Assembly: GCF_030867145.1 (NCBI RefSeq)
Contig: NC_134441.1
Coordinates: 4,776,992-4,840,991, forward strand
DNA from: Opisthocomus hoazin
Lineage: Eukaryota > Chordata > Aves > Opisthocomiformes > Opisthocomidae
Length of the DNA: 64,000 nt
Direction of reading: 5' to 3'
Below the pieces are notes generated by a model, which was not told the origin of the DNA, ran no database searches, and saw nothing but the letters and a program-made list of their open reading frames with translations. The translations under genes were made by a program, and so were the position numbers. Of the stretch, positions 1-11,719 are shown piece after piece (positions within the stretch are counted from its first letter, which is position 1; every line of letters starts with the position of its first letter).

Positions 1-2135
1 CTGAGCCAGGATGTCACGGGGGGAAAATATTCAGACTACTAAACTGGGCAAGGGAGAGGAAGTATTTTAGCATTTGTCAATCATTCTCATGATGAAGAGA
101 GCAGGAAAAGAGGGTACGCTGGAGGGTATTTGTATTTGTAGTAGAGTAGTAAATTAGTCTTGTGAACTGACACAAACGCTGTCAAGGGAATCCTCTAATC
201 CTGCCTACGTGCAGCTGTCTGCAGCTGATTTCTAATTAGTATTTTGTGGTAGTTTTTTAACTGGAGTCAAAGAGAATGACTCTCTACTCTCACTAGAGGT
301 AAACCAGAAAAATAAAATGCATTTTTCTATCTCTGCTATTGATGCAACGTCTCAGGAGGTCACAAGGAGTAGGAGTAGGAACACACACCAACATCTACAG
401 GTTGGTGGACTTATGCCTCTGTTTTCCTGTGAGGTTTGCACTTGTTGTATGTATCATCACCTGTTACATGTTTTAACAAGGTGGCTGATTTAACTGTAAC
501 ACCTTGCTTCGGCTCCAGAGACATGAGTCCATACCCAGTCTACTCAGCTGTAATTGGGAAAGTTATTTTTGGAAGTTAAAGGTGGCCGGGAATGACAGAA
601 ATGCTGCAGCTGTTTGTATACTATCAGATACAGGAATTCTTTTACCTTAATCACACTGCTAAGGTGTGTTTGACCTGTCCTTCTCTATGCTGCAACGCTG
701 GGACAACATAAAGCTTCCATTTTGTCTAGTAAGGTACAGTATTTCCTAAAGGCTGCGCTTCAAGGTCCCATCTAATTTTTGGTAGCAGTGAAAAACATAT
801 CAGGTACAGCTTTGTGGCCTCTTGCTCTTTCCAGGATCATCTGAGTCTCGATTCAATGTGCTCACCCGCCAGAACATGTTCAGATCAACTCCCATGCTTT
901 CGGGATAAGCCATCCTGCACCCTGCCCGCTTACTGTCGAAGCAAGTGAGCTTTGGACCATATTCCTTTGTCATCGTGAGCCAGAACACGACAGAGTCAGG
1001 CCAGGGAAGTAAAGCCAAGGTCTTTGCTTCACTCATGTCTTATCACAGCAGCAGTTCAAATACCTGCTACTGTCTTGAAGCTTATACCCTGCAATTCGCT
1101 CTGTTCCCTCCTTACCGACTCCTGCAGACAGCAGTGCTTTAGTGAGCAAAAACCGTGAACACCATTTCAGAGTAACGCACAGGCTCCAGCTGGCGGGAGA
1201 TTCTGAGAGCAGTTTAAATATATTTCCTAGGGCCTTTTTGGGGCACAAAAAGGCAGTGCTTGTGATTCATCCATCCCCCATAGTTTAAGCAGTGGTATAA
1301 TGGGAATTGCCATCGTGTGAGATTCAGCACTGGTCCCTCAGTAATAGATTTACTGTAGGTGCTGAACAGAAAGTCAGCAATTTCCTGCAGAATCAAGACA
1401 ATTTTGATTGATGATGCTGAAGCAATGTGTAGTATTGTCTTCTCCGGTGAAGGCAGTGTTAAAGAGAAGGTGTTTGCATGATGGGAGGGTGAACAAGTTT
1501 GCTAGTGGGGAAAATAAGGAAGAGAAAGCAAAAGTTTTCCTGGGGAGAACTGTGTAGAATCGCACCAGCCTTCCAGGGAATCACAATGGAAACCATGGGA
1601 CTGCAATACATCATCCTGGCACTTCCCCATACAGAAGGTAAATAACTTCACTTCTTGTCACAAATCACCTCTTTTCCTCTGTAGAATTGGATAGATGGTC
1701 TCATAGTAGTAAATAGAAGCATGGGATCCTCCTGTCCCTCCCATCCCTTTCCTTGGAGGGCAGAGAAGAAGGCAAGCAGCCCGTGCGCTTGCTCAGCATC
1801 ATCATGGCTGGGTTGTCCAGATATTCAGAGAAGCAAGGATCTGAATCCCCTTTCTTTTCACTGTTCAGCTGATAATAATATAAGAAAATAAAATGAATAA
1901 AAGCTGTGATAACCTAAATCTCAATATAGTTTTCATATCAGAAAATGCTGGACTCCAGCCATGGAGGAAATATTCAGAGCTAGATTCCCCACGTTAGCAT
2001 TTCAGTTCCCTCAGCAACAAAAAGCAAAAAAAGAAATAAAGGAGAAAAAAAACCAGAATAAAGCTCCAGCTCATTCTCTGGAGCACAGGTCAGGGAGAAA
2101 AAGGGTGTTTACGCTCCTTGAGTGACAGAGCACAA

Positions 2136-2149
2136 GTGTGTGTGTGTGT
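2136..2149. repeat. (GT)7 microsatellite
   Basis: Uninterrupted GT dinucleotide run in the ADRA1A intron, seven units. Confidence 0.9.
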
Positions 2150-3758
2150 CTGTTAAGCCATTGAATGGGGAGAAAATAAGCCCTGAAGATAAACAGCCAA
2201 GATAGTTCCTTGGCAAGTTGTTGGGGTTTTTTTGCTAATCACAAGGGGTATTTTTCGTAAACACAGACCTTGCTGGTCTAGGCTGATAACTCAGCTACGC
2301 TGAAGCCAATGGCACAGATCCTGCTGTCATCCCTGTGGCCAACATTTCTCCACCGTTACTGAGTCCCGAAACGTTGTGTCCCACTGACTCATAACACAGC
2401 GAAGCAGTGGACGGACTTGGCGATATTAATAGTCATTTAGACTGAAAACAAGAGAGAGAAAGTGGAGACAGTTGTGCTGTGTTTCGTGATTCACATCCAT
2501 GGCCCTCCTGCATGCACGTCAGAGAAGGCTTGTCCTTGTCTTCAAAATTCTCCTGCTTTGTGTAGTCACCTCTTTCACGTCCCTGGAGTAAATGAACCAA
2601 GAATGTAATTTTTCACTCACTCTCAAACGTCATGGCACAATTCAGGATTTGTTAGTGATTGAAAGGCAATGAGCAATTCTCCCATCCCACCCAGAAAATG
2701 TCAGGATTTATCTTCAATTTGGATACGTAACAGATAGATATTCAGCTTTTGCTGAAGAGAATTCAAGCATTGATAAGCCCAAGGATTCAAAAAATCACGA
2801 CCCACAACCACATAGTGACAAACTGGTGAGACAGGCTGAGACAGACTCATCTTTTTGAATTATACTCTGAACCACTGGCAAGGGTTTTTTTTTAATTTTT
2901 AAAAGAAAGCTAAGATCTTGTTGCAAGTGCATGACTCCAGGAGTGAGGGCTTCGGGACAAATATCAAATATCTGAAAAATGCGAGCAATGAGATCCAGAA
3001 TCATTCCACTCCAGTAACAGCATGGGAGCTGGAATTTCAATGACAACAAAATTGGTTTGTAAAACAATGTGATTATCTGGGCTTACATGGGTAACAAAAC
3101 CTCAGTTTACCTTCCCATGGTTTTTTATCGGCTTTCTAAATCTGCAACTGCCCGCAGTGAATCTGGAAATAGTTGCTTGCTGAGATGTTTGCTCTTTGCC
3201 AGAAATATCATCCATCTTAAGTGGGTACAATATGAAACAGAACATAAATTAGGTCTGAAAAAATCCAGATAATCAGAGCACCCGTTCCCAGGCTGACCCA
3301 TTCCTGTTGCCTATCCTTTCCACCGCTCACCTGTGCCCAAACACCCGCGCCCTCCTGATGCCCCAGAGGTCTGAATTCAGGCCCTTCTGAAGAGAATCAA
3401 ACTCTCGCTCCTCCTTCTACGTCCGCTTATTACGGGTCAGGGATATCTAGGCACAAAGTCACTCTCCTTTTCCACCTGAATCAGCCACAATATTCCAGGC
3501 CCTGGCAGAGGCACAGCTGTAAATGTGCAAGACTTGACAGATGCAGGCTTTTACCCTTCCTCGCATCTATGAACTGCCATTCTGCATTTGTTGCATTAAT
3601 TTAATTGTGCAAAACCCAGAAGCATTTCCTACTGTTCAAGAGTTCTTTGATCCCATTTTTCGTTCCCACAGAAAATACTTTCCATAAGGGAGCAGCAGGG
3701 TGAGACGTGCTGGGAGAGCATACATGTACAGAGTGCAGCTGTCGCACGTCTCCAGCAA

Positions 3759-3781
3759 TACATATATATATATATAAATAT
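3759..3781. repeat. (TA)n microsatellite
   Basis: Short TA-dinucleotide run with one interruption near its right end. Intronic, with no sign of function. Confidence 0.85.
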
Positions 3782-6162
3782 ACGTTCCAGGGGGTGGTTT
3801 GTGTTCGACCCGAGATGCAGTATAAAGTGCCAGTCTTATGGAATAAAGTTCAGTGCTAACATTGAGCCTGGGAACACGAGATGCAACACATTTATCAATG
3901 TTTGTAGAGCAGACTGCCTCACGAGAGATCTAGGGTGACCCTGGTACAGAGTTAAGCTGTGTGGGGACATAAGTGCTCCTTTCTGCCTTCATCCTCTGGG
4001 TCTTCAGGGCAATTGCTTTAGAATAGCTGCTGCCCTCCAGCTTGACCCCTGTAGGGTAGATCCCAGGACCTCAGTTTGAAGCTTTGCCTCCGTGCAAACC
4101 AGATCACCATCCCCATTTCCAGTTTGCTGATTCCTGAGGTGTATTCCCCAAACATCAGAGGCAAGAGATGCCAGGATTTTTGTTCAGCTTCTGTGCAAGG
4201 TTTAACTTAAGCTCTGCTCCTGATTCCCTAGGACACTTTGAGCCCTGATAACACAACACTAACAAATACTGTTTGGGTCTCTGCTCACAAGGTGCACAGG
4301 CACTGCTGTCGTCTCCTGAGTGATATCTGGAGCTGCTGACTTTGAGGTACTGCAGGCAGCTACTCATTGCAAGCTCTGAACACATGGGCAGGACTGCTTT
4401 GCGGGTTATTGCTGGTCACCCATGGCGTGTGGGTGCAGTCCTGATCTCCTCCATGCACCGATGCAGTCATACATCCCTGCCTGCCTTTCCTGCGCTCCGA
4501 CTCAGTCACCGGATTCGTGCCATACAACAATAAAGGGGGAAAAAAGTAGCAAACCTAAACAGAGCTGCAAGACTTAGTAGAGGAGATGGATTTTAACACT
4601 GCCGTGGGTCTATGGGTCATAAAACTGTATGGGATCTTATTCCCATGGTGCTGACAGAAACAATACAGAGTAAACAGCGCAAGTTTCTGTAGTCTGGCAG
4701 CTTCTAAATCCCTCTTTGCTGTCCCTCAGTGAAACGACGCACGACATCAGTCCTGGTGTTTAAACAACCTATAATCAAGCAGCTCTGTAACTTCTGACAA
4801 ATGACAAAGTCAAATTACATCTTTGTGACTGAATTGGCACTTACTCACCAGGAGGTACATGGAAAACTTATCTCTCGCCTCTGAAGAAACTCTGAGCTGA
4901 CAAACAGGAAAATAAATGATGAGAGAAGGGACTGCAATCCTGACATTTTCAGAAGTGAGTTATGAAATACTTAATGGCAAAGGATCTCAGGAGGCTAATA
5001 GTACATTTTATTTTATTTAATTTTCATGTAATGAGTAATTGAATTGTCCTATTGACACTTCAGAGTCCTCAACCTCCTGAAAACAAGGCAGGAATTCAAG
5101 TATCATTTAGTCAATCTAGAATTCAAAGATCAGTTGAGGTCTGCTTTACTGTCCTTCCAGCACAGACTGCAGGGAGACAGTGGAAGATGAAGCCTCTAAA
5201 CTGTAATCAGTTTGCCAATATTTACCAATTTTATTCCTGACAGTGTACTGGGGAAGACATTAAGGCCCGTGAATAGGAAAGAGAATTAGTTGTAAGAAAG
5301 AAAACTTTTCACTTCTCGACTGCTGCTCACTCCCCAGCTCTAGCAGAGGATACCTGGATGGCAGCACTTGGTCAGTCTAGGATTACACCTAGCCTAGAGT
5401 GAGAGAACCGGAAAAGCTTGCTCTGGGAATTAGGCGCTATAACAATTCTATTTGCTCAGTCCTGCCTGCTAGTAGGCAAGCACCCAAACCCAAGTTGACA
5501 CTAATTGACAGCAGCTAATTGGTCAAAAATTGACTGGACATAGGCTCTGAACTGCTTACCCCAGTTCCGCCTGGTTTCTCTGTACTGCCTCGCTGCTACG
5601 TAGCAAACAGCCAGCCTCACACAGTGCACCTTAAAGGAGAGAGAATTCAGCACGCCGCTTTATTGTTTAATCTCATGGTTAACTACAGTCACTGTTTAAA
5701 AAACCAAAAACACAAAGCCCATGTTTTATTTCTACTTTCAACTCATCTGACTTGAGCTGCCAGCCTCTGCCCAGTTCGATGCTTCCGCACGCTGAACAAA
5801 TCACTTTATCACCAGGCTTAGCAGCACTGTTTGGAAATGACTCCTGCTTGCTACCAGATACATCAACCACTGAGATTAATCATAACAGCAACATCACTGA
5901 GTATTAAAGGCCTGGAAGAAAAGAATACATTCTTTGTATTCTGTGGGGAGGGACGCGGTTCCCCAAGGACTTGGAGATTATGGCAATTTGGCCCTTTTGC
6001 CAGAGTCTCAGGTAGCCAACAGAAAAGGGAAATTAAGAATTAGGGGAAGTTTCTGAAGTACAGAGGTAACCAGGTGTCTGCAACAGAGGGGCATTGCTTT
6101 CCGTGGCTCTTTGAACAGGACACGGCACTTCCATAGAGGCATTAAGCAAATGCTGACCTGTC

Positions 6163-6290
6163 AATAGCTCCTCACAGCAGTCCTGCGATGTACAGAAGGA
6201 TTTTGCTCATTATACAGAGAAGATGCAGGAGGTGAAATATTTTGTTGCACTTTGCACAATAATTCAGTGGCTCAAAGTTTAGAAACACTG
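6163..6290 (-). repeat. MIR/CORE-SINE-like relic
   Basis: The stretch follows the reverse-complement layout of MIR-type SINEs: a CTCACAGCAGTCCT-like block, then CATTATACAGAGAAG, then a degraded GAGGTGAAAT block and CAGTGGC. This is the familiar order 'ctcacaacaaccct ... cattttacagatgagg ... gaggttaag ... cagtggc' with heavy decay. The family assignment is from memory of the consensus and would need a repeat search. Confidence 0.45.
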
Positions 6291-7319
6291 ATTGTGATTT
6301 ATATTGCTCTGGAAGTTGAATAAGCTGTCGGCATAAGAAAGAAGAGTGTCCAAATTATTTCTGCTTTGACTTTACATCTAGGTCTGTAACCTATTGGGCC
6401 CATAGACTATCAGCTCCAGCCACAGCCCTTTCAAGATGCTACTGACAATATTTCTTTCTATTGATATTTGTGCTGTTTCATTCACAGGGCAACACACAGC
6501 GATAACAAAGTCTGGAGACAGAGCTTTAGCTGGTCTAAACTTACAATACACCACTGCGTACCACAACCAAGTGCGCAGCAAAGCAACTACAGTCCTAAAG
6601 CCCAAGTGGCAGCCACCATTGGAAAGGCAGAGTTAAAGGCAGATGGGGTCTACAGATAGCAAAGTTTGTATGCTGTTAAAGCTACTTCATTTTCTTTTCA
6701 CTGTGTGTTTTTCCAAGGCAACAAGTGTCTACACTGATGAACCAAAAAAGGTTACGTTAATAAATTAGCATGCAGATCCCCACCCCAAGAAATGAGCAAG
6801 AGACAGACTCTGACACTGGCGATTTTCTATTTTTAACAGACTTTGGCAAGGCACTTGCATTCCATGGAGAGTGAGCCAGAAGTTGCAGCAAACAGGAATT
6901 GTTATTGTTTACCCGTTTTTACACTCAGCCGCACACAGCTGATTCCCTAAACTGAGATTTGTTCCACCTTTTGTCTTCACACAAAATGGGAAAGCAGTAG
7001 ATAATGCTGCAATTAAATGAGGAAATAAAGAAAAAATTGAGCATGATTTGGGCATTTAAAAGCCTTTCGTTATTTTTCATCTGCCAATGACTTCAGCCAG
7101 AAAGATCTTTGAGAACGCTATTCAGTTGTTTTTCACTAAAGGAAAGCAGTATTAATTTGCTGAGAAAAATTCTAGGTGGTGAATATGCCTGCTCACTCAT
7201 GCTTAACTGCGCAACAGCGTTTGCTTTCTCTAGCACAACATTTTTGGTCTTAAAAACTGGTCAGTATTGAAACTGCTAGTGAAACTGCTCTACCTAGCTT
7301 GGAGCAACACAGAAGCAGC

Positions 7320-7660
7320 AGTGGCGACTCGTGCTCGATGCCCAGGTTGTAACTGGGGCTGGAATCGGAGGTTCAGCGGCTCCAATACAAAGAGCGAGCT
7401 CCTGCTGCATGTTCTGCGCTGCCTTTGGGTCTTCTGGCTCGGCCTCGTTTCTGTGCAGCTCCAACGCGCACCAGACGGCCTGGGTCTTCGGGGACCTCTC
7501 CCAGGTCGGAGATAACTGGAAGGCTTCTCACCCTGCCACAGCTCCTGCTCCTTCCCTGACAGCAGCGCGTCCTCTGGGCCCATCAGCTCCACTCCGAGGG
7601 CAGGAGCTGTGCCACGGCAAGAAGACTTTGCTTCGCGTTTCACAGCGGAGACCATGTTGA
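7320..7660. promoter_or_regulatory. CpG-rich, GC-rich patch in ADRA1A intron 1
   Basis: About 340 bp with roughly twenty CpG dinucleotides (for example TCGATG, AGCGAGC, AACGCGC, AGCGCGTC, TTCGCG) inside an otherwise AT-rich, CpG-poor intron. Several frames on both strands are open across it, as expected of GC-rich DNA, so I do not call a gene. An internal promoter, an enhancer or a decayed GC-rich insertion are all possible. Confidence 0.35.
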
Positions 7661-8053
7661 GCAGAATGAGCAAGACATTAATCACGCCGCACTATTTGTG
7701 TCTCTGGTTCAGGCAATATTTTGATATGTTCTCACACAGGCAAAAACACCCTGAGAATTCCTTTCTGGCTTTTGCCGCTTGAAAGCATTTGCCGCACTTG
7801 CTGTAGCTTTGTTTGACAAAATGGGAAGAAAAAGATTGAAACCAAAGTTGAGCAGCTCTCAGAATTAAATTAGAACACCCTCTGATTGCGTTATTAGCTT
7901 TTCCTAAGTCAGGGGGGGTCCAACGAGCAGATCGATCCCTGTACAGCTTAGCAGCTGCTTACAGACGTAGTTAAACTGCAGAGGATGACAAACGTATCGA
8001 TGCCGAAATCTTCCACAGTATTTCTTTCAACAGGCCCAGGCTGATGATTTTTC

Positions 8054-8085
8054 CGGGGCGGGGAGGGGGGGGGGGGGGGGGGGGG
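8054..8085 (+). repeat. Poly-G tract with G-quadruplex potential
   Basis: GGGG, GGGG and then an unbroken run of about 21 G residues (8065-8085), separated only by single C or A bases. The plus strand could fold as a G-quadruplex. Run length in an assembly is error-prone at such tracts. Confidence 0.85.
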
Positions 8086-8231
8086 AGCAGGAAGACAAGC
8101 ATTTGTGAGTGCTAAAATTTCTGTTTATTAGAAACTTGACTATGAAGTCCAAAACAAGCTGATTATGTTTTCTGGGAAATGATTTTACTTCCTGTGCCCA
8201 AACTAATTACTGACACTTGTATGATAGAACC

Positions 8232-8265
8232 ACTTTTTTTTTTTTTCTTTTTTCTTTTCTTTCAT
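8232..8265 (+). repeat. T-rich pyrimidine tract
   Basis: About 30 nt of T runs broken by single C residues. It looks like low-complexity intronic sequence and is not next to a recognised exon. Confidence 0.8.
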
Positions 8266-9735
8266 GTAAAGGAGGCAAGTAAGAAACAGCCTTTCCCCTG
8301 GGCAACATACGGCAATTCTCTTTCTCTGGTTCTACATTCATAGTGCAAAATTGGTCTTAGAAGCGCTGTTATGACTTGTTGCCACCCCAGCATCACACTG
8401 TTTAGTTTCCTGGTTCAGTCACATGCAGACAACATTGTTTTTGCTTCTAAGCAAAGAGAAGCACCAAGTAAGAGAATTACAGGCTCTTGTTACAATGGCC
8501 ATTTTCTTGTGTCGTTCAAGAAAAGCAATAAATTTCTAAACAATTCTCCATAAGCAGCAGTGTTGACTCTTTGATATCTTAAATTTATGTCTCTAGCTTT
8601 ATAATAACAGCTCCCCATGAGTAAATCTCTTAAGCATTTACTGGCATCCTCTTCAAATCATTTAAAGTTAAAAACTTGCTTATACAAGCATTAAGGAGCT
8701 CAAGTTGTAGTTCAACAAAAACCAAAGGTCTGGCATTAGGAAAAATGTTCCCAAGATTTCAAATCAGCAGATAACTCATAATGAAATTCTATGCCACCAT
8801 ATATCATAATCTATTGTTTAAAAAGTATATTAGTAATGCTCTTTAATTTACAATTTGCATCGTCACTGGTAGTTGACTGCTGTTGTTCCAAGACAGTGAA
8901 GACTAATGACTGCACAATTTATGGCTCTGTCACTGATATGCTGAATAAGCTTCACCAAAAGATTTCAGATTTTTTGAATATTATCCTGCCTTCTATAGAA
9001 TAAAAACTCCCATGGTACTTTCCTTACTAAGGAGCCACCTAAACTCTTGCTCTTTGAATCATCTCTGGGAGGTAACTTTGCAAGTATATATCAGTATATA
9101 TATGTATATATCATGGCTGGCCATGAGACCTTCTCCAATGTTCACTGACAGAAGAAGGAACCTTCCTTTAGCTTCACCGAATTTTAGATGCATTCTATGA
9201 GACAGAAAAATGTGGATAGTTAGATTTTCTGAAGGTTTCAAGGGAAAATGAGTACGCAATACTTTATAATTTTTAAGGCTTTTAGCTGGAATGCAACCAC
9301 CTCAGTGATCCTACTTTTCACTTACTCTGAGTTCTGAAATGGTGTGATTTTCTTGCCATTTGAAACCCCTTCTGATGACCTCCTATGGATACGACTGTTA
9401 TCCAGCTAACTAATCTTGAACTGGAAGTCCTGGAGGAAGCAATTTTCCTCTAGCACTTGATACCAGTCCACTTGCTTGCCTCCCTGGCTGTAAATGGGAT
9501 TACAATGCTTGCATAATAAAGTAGATGTCTTGAACTGATCTCTGATAGAACATCCATGTAATTATACAGCACCATACCTTCTGAAAGACTTGCTCCTGCA
9601 GGAATTGGGCTTCAAGTCATAAATTTTCCAAGACAGAACAGAACCTTCTTTATTTTTTCCAGTGTTTAAGTTTCTTTGGTTACCTGCAATTTCTCACTGC
9701 CTCTGCCTTAACGCTCTGTGTATTTTCCATTTTAG

Positions 9736-10247
9736 GTTCCTTCTTTCCTGCAATCAAACCCCCGGACACACTTTTTAAAATAACATTTTGGCTTGGATAT
9801 TTAAACAGCTGCATCAACCCCATCATCTATCCATGCTCAAGTCAAGAGTTTAAGAAAGCATTCCAAAATGTCCTGAGAGCACAGTGCCTCCCAAGAAAGC
9901 AAGCAGCAAAGAAGCAATCCCCAAGCTTCAACCTCAACCATCCCACTAGCCAAAGCATGGAGAGCAGCAAAGGTGTGGTCCGTATCCCTGTTGGCTCAGG
10001 AGAAACCTTCTATAAGATTTCCAAGTCGGATGGGGTCTGCGAATGGAAGATCTTCTCCGCTGTGCAAAGCATGCCTTCGAAAAATGCAGTTTCTAAAGAC
10101 TGTACTGCTGCCAAAACAAAAAGTAAAGGTTTCCTCCAGGAATGCTGCTGTGCAGGCACTTCAGGGAACCTTGTCCACGAAAATTGTAAAGTGCCAAGCA
10201 TTAAAATACACACCATCTCCCTCAGTGAAAATGGGGAGGACGTCTAA
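9736..10247 (+). CDS. ADRA1A: Alpha-1A adrenergic receptor, terminal coding exon
   Basis: This exon encodes the end of the Gq/11-coupled noradrenaline/adrenaline receptor of the plasma membrane: extracellular loop 3, TM7, helix 8 and the cytoplasmic tail. It opens in phase (two bases completing a split Gly codon), then runs [12 protein letters not shown]7 FWLGYLNSC with the class-A NPIIY motif, helix 8 [14 protein letters not shown], and 169 full codons to TAA at 10245-10247. Tail motifs typical of alpha-1A include [24 protein letters not shown], an ECCC cluster, and the ending [12 protein letters not shown], which differs from the human ending by one acidic residue. Where mammals have QCLCRKQ after helix 8, this copy reads QCLPRKQ, so one candidate palmitoyl cysteine is absent. 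The acceptor is a good polypyrimidine AG. Exon 1 (TM1-TM6) is outside the window. The alpha-1B and alpha-1D paralogues do not carry this tail. Confidence 0.96.
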
Positions 10248-11305
10248 CGGACTGAATGTGCTTAGCAGCACAGGCTGGCAAACTCGTGGCTCTGCTAATA
10301 GGATGTTGCTCTTTTTATTGGGAAGTAGATGCAGATGCTACAAGAGCTGAAATGATCCATGGTGAAACAAATAGCATCCTGTAAAACAGGGCCAAAGCTT
10401 TTGAGGATTAATGTCTTTGAGTGCTGGTAGCCTGAATGAGGCCCCTTAAAGCCAGTGAAAGGCTTCAGCGGATGGTGAGCACCCGACGGTCTTCCGGGAG
10501 ACTGGCCTCTGCAAGGCATTTGCTCGATGTTTAAAGGCTTTCTTTTTCACTGTATTCCCCTATTTCAAAGTTCCTACTGCTCTGATGTAGGTGCAATGGG
10601 GGAGGAAGAGCAAACTACAAAGCATCAGAGGGATGCTTTCAGACAGCTCCACATTTAGAGCCATTTTGTGATTCTGCCCCCCAAAAAGCTAAACCTCGAT
10701 TCAACAGCCAGGAGAGTTGAGGTTGGGAGGCTCAGGTCTTGGGACAGTGTTTACAGATCTCTGCTTACTTTTCAATAAGGCACTGTGGACAAGAATGTTT
10801 GCCTACCACATCTTGACTCTTTTGTTCATGTCGAAGTCCTGACTTGGTGAGGTCCTGCGCAACTTGTAGAAGAGAACAGGCAGCTCTTTGGATTTGTGTC
10901 TTCAGCTGGGCAGTCGCACTGGTCCTCATTCCTGAGCTGCACCAGGCAGGAATCTGGTCTTCTGTAGTGCCCAAAAGGCTGCTTGTCCTGAACCTGGCTG
11001 GACAGGCAGTCGCTTCAGCTCAGAGGGCATAGCAAAATCACTCTCTTGGCTTTTGCCCTGCTTGGAGTCACTCTAAGTTTCCCTTTGTGCTGTGGATTTC
11101 AGTAAACTCCATTGCCAAAGGAAACTTGATCCAAGTGGCTGCACTCCACCTAGCTTCAGAGACCAACCAGGACTTTTCTTTTTCGTACAACCAACCTGCC
11201 AAATCTCCAAACAAAACCAAATGAAAATTTGCATGTGTCCTAGGTTTGTTTGGAAGGTCTCTGTGCTTTGATGCGGGTCTAATAAAATTCAAAACTGGGT
11301 AAGCT
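10248..11305 (+). other. ADRA1A: Probable ADRA1A 3' UTR
   Basis: Untranslated sequence after the ADRA1A stop. The first AATAAA on this strand is at 11281-11286, about 1.03 kb past the stop, followed within 80 nt by T/G-rich sequence that could be the downstream element. Further AATAAA copies occur near 11.7 kb and 12.2 kb, so the true end is uncertain and could be later. The open frames overlapping this stretch show no family resemblance. Confidence 0.4.
11281..11286 (+). terminator. ADRA1A: Candidate ADRA1A polyadenylation signal
   Basis: Canonical AATAAA, the first in sense after the stop codon, with a TTTG/TTCC-rich stretch about 50-80 nt downstream. Use of this site is inferred. Confidence 0.4.
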
Positions 11306-11701
11306 ATCATCAAACAAGGCTCAGAGAGGTCACTTTCACTCATCCATTTGTTTTCCTTGTTCTGAGTCCAGCAGGGACCTGCATAAAGACTCAACAATTC
11401 CTTGCTCAGGTGCTTGCTAGTCAGATCAGTGCCACAGTCACTGGAAAAGCTGCAGACATTTTGCTGCCTCCCTGCCCAGTGTTATGCTACATTCCTTCTC
11501 TGACTCCTTCAATACCAAGTGCTCTAAGCTTTCTACAAGATCCTGGTTACCCTGGAGTCAGGAACTTTACCCTCATTCTAAGCAGTGGGAGTTAGGCACG
11601 TTAAAGGACTTAAGGACATACATCCCCATGAGAAAGGGCCATCCTTGGGGAATTTGGGAGAAAAGCATTTGGAAGCATGCTATATTTTAATATAGCTAAT
11701 C

Positions 11702-11719
11702 CAAATAAATAAATAAATG
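11702..11719. repeat. (AAAT)n microsatellite
   Basis: Four tandem AAAT units. They contain overlapping AATAAA hexamers, so this repeat can also pose as a poly(A) signal. Confidence 0.8.

Larger units (their letters stand above)
1..9735 (+). other. ADRA1A: 3' part of ADRA1A intron 1
   Basis: Non-coding sequence upstream of the ADRA1A terminal exon. It ends in a clear pyrimidine-rich acceptor (AG at 9734-9735). No open frame resembles the seven-helix core encoded by exon 1, so that exon must lie off the left edge and the intron exceeds 9.7 kb. It contains short GT and TA repeats, a MIR-like relic near 6.2 kb, a CpG-rich patch at 7.3-7.7 kb, a poly-G tract at 8.05 kb and pyrimidine runs. The short open frames here look like chance. 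Confidence 0.8.

Noticed and set aside
834..868. Similarity between 834-867 and 51172-51206 (GGATC.TCTGAGTCTC)
   Set aside because: Probably two pieces of the same old SINE family. The left copy is too short to call a repeat on its own.
7290..7685. 131- and 109-codon open frames on opposite strands in the ADRA1A intron
   Set aside because: Both are explained by the CpG-rich patch, which lacks stops in several frames. No protein family is recognisable.
1..9735. Search for ADRA1A exon 1 (TM1-TM6)
   Set aside because: No frame with the seven-helix receptor core is present, so the exon lies outside the window.
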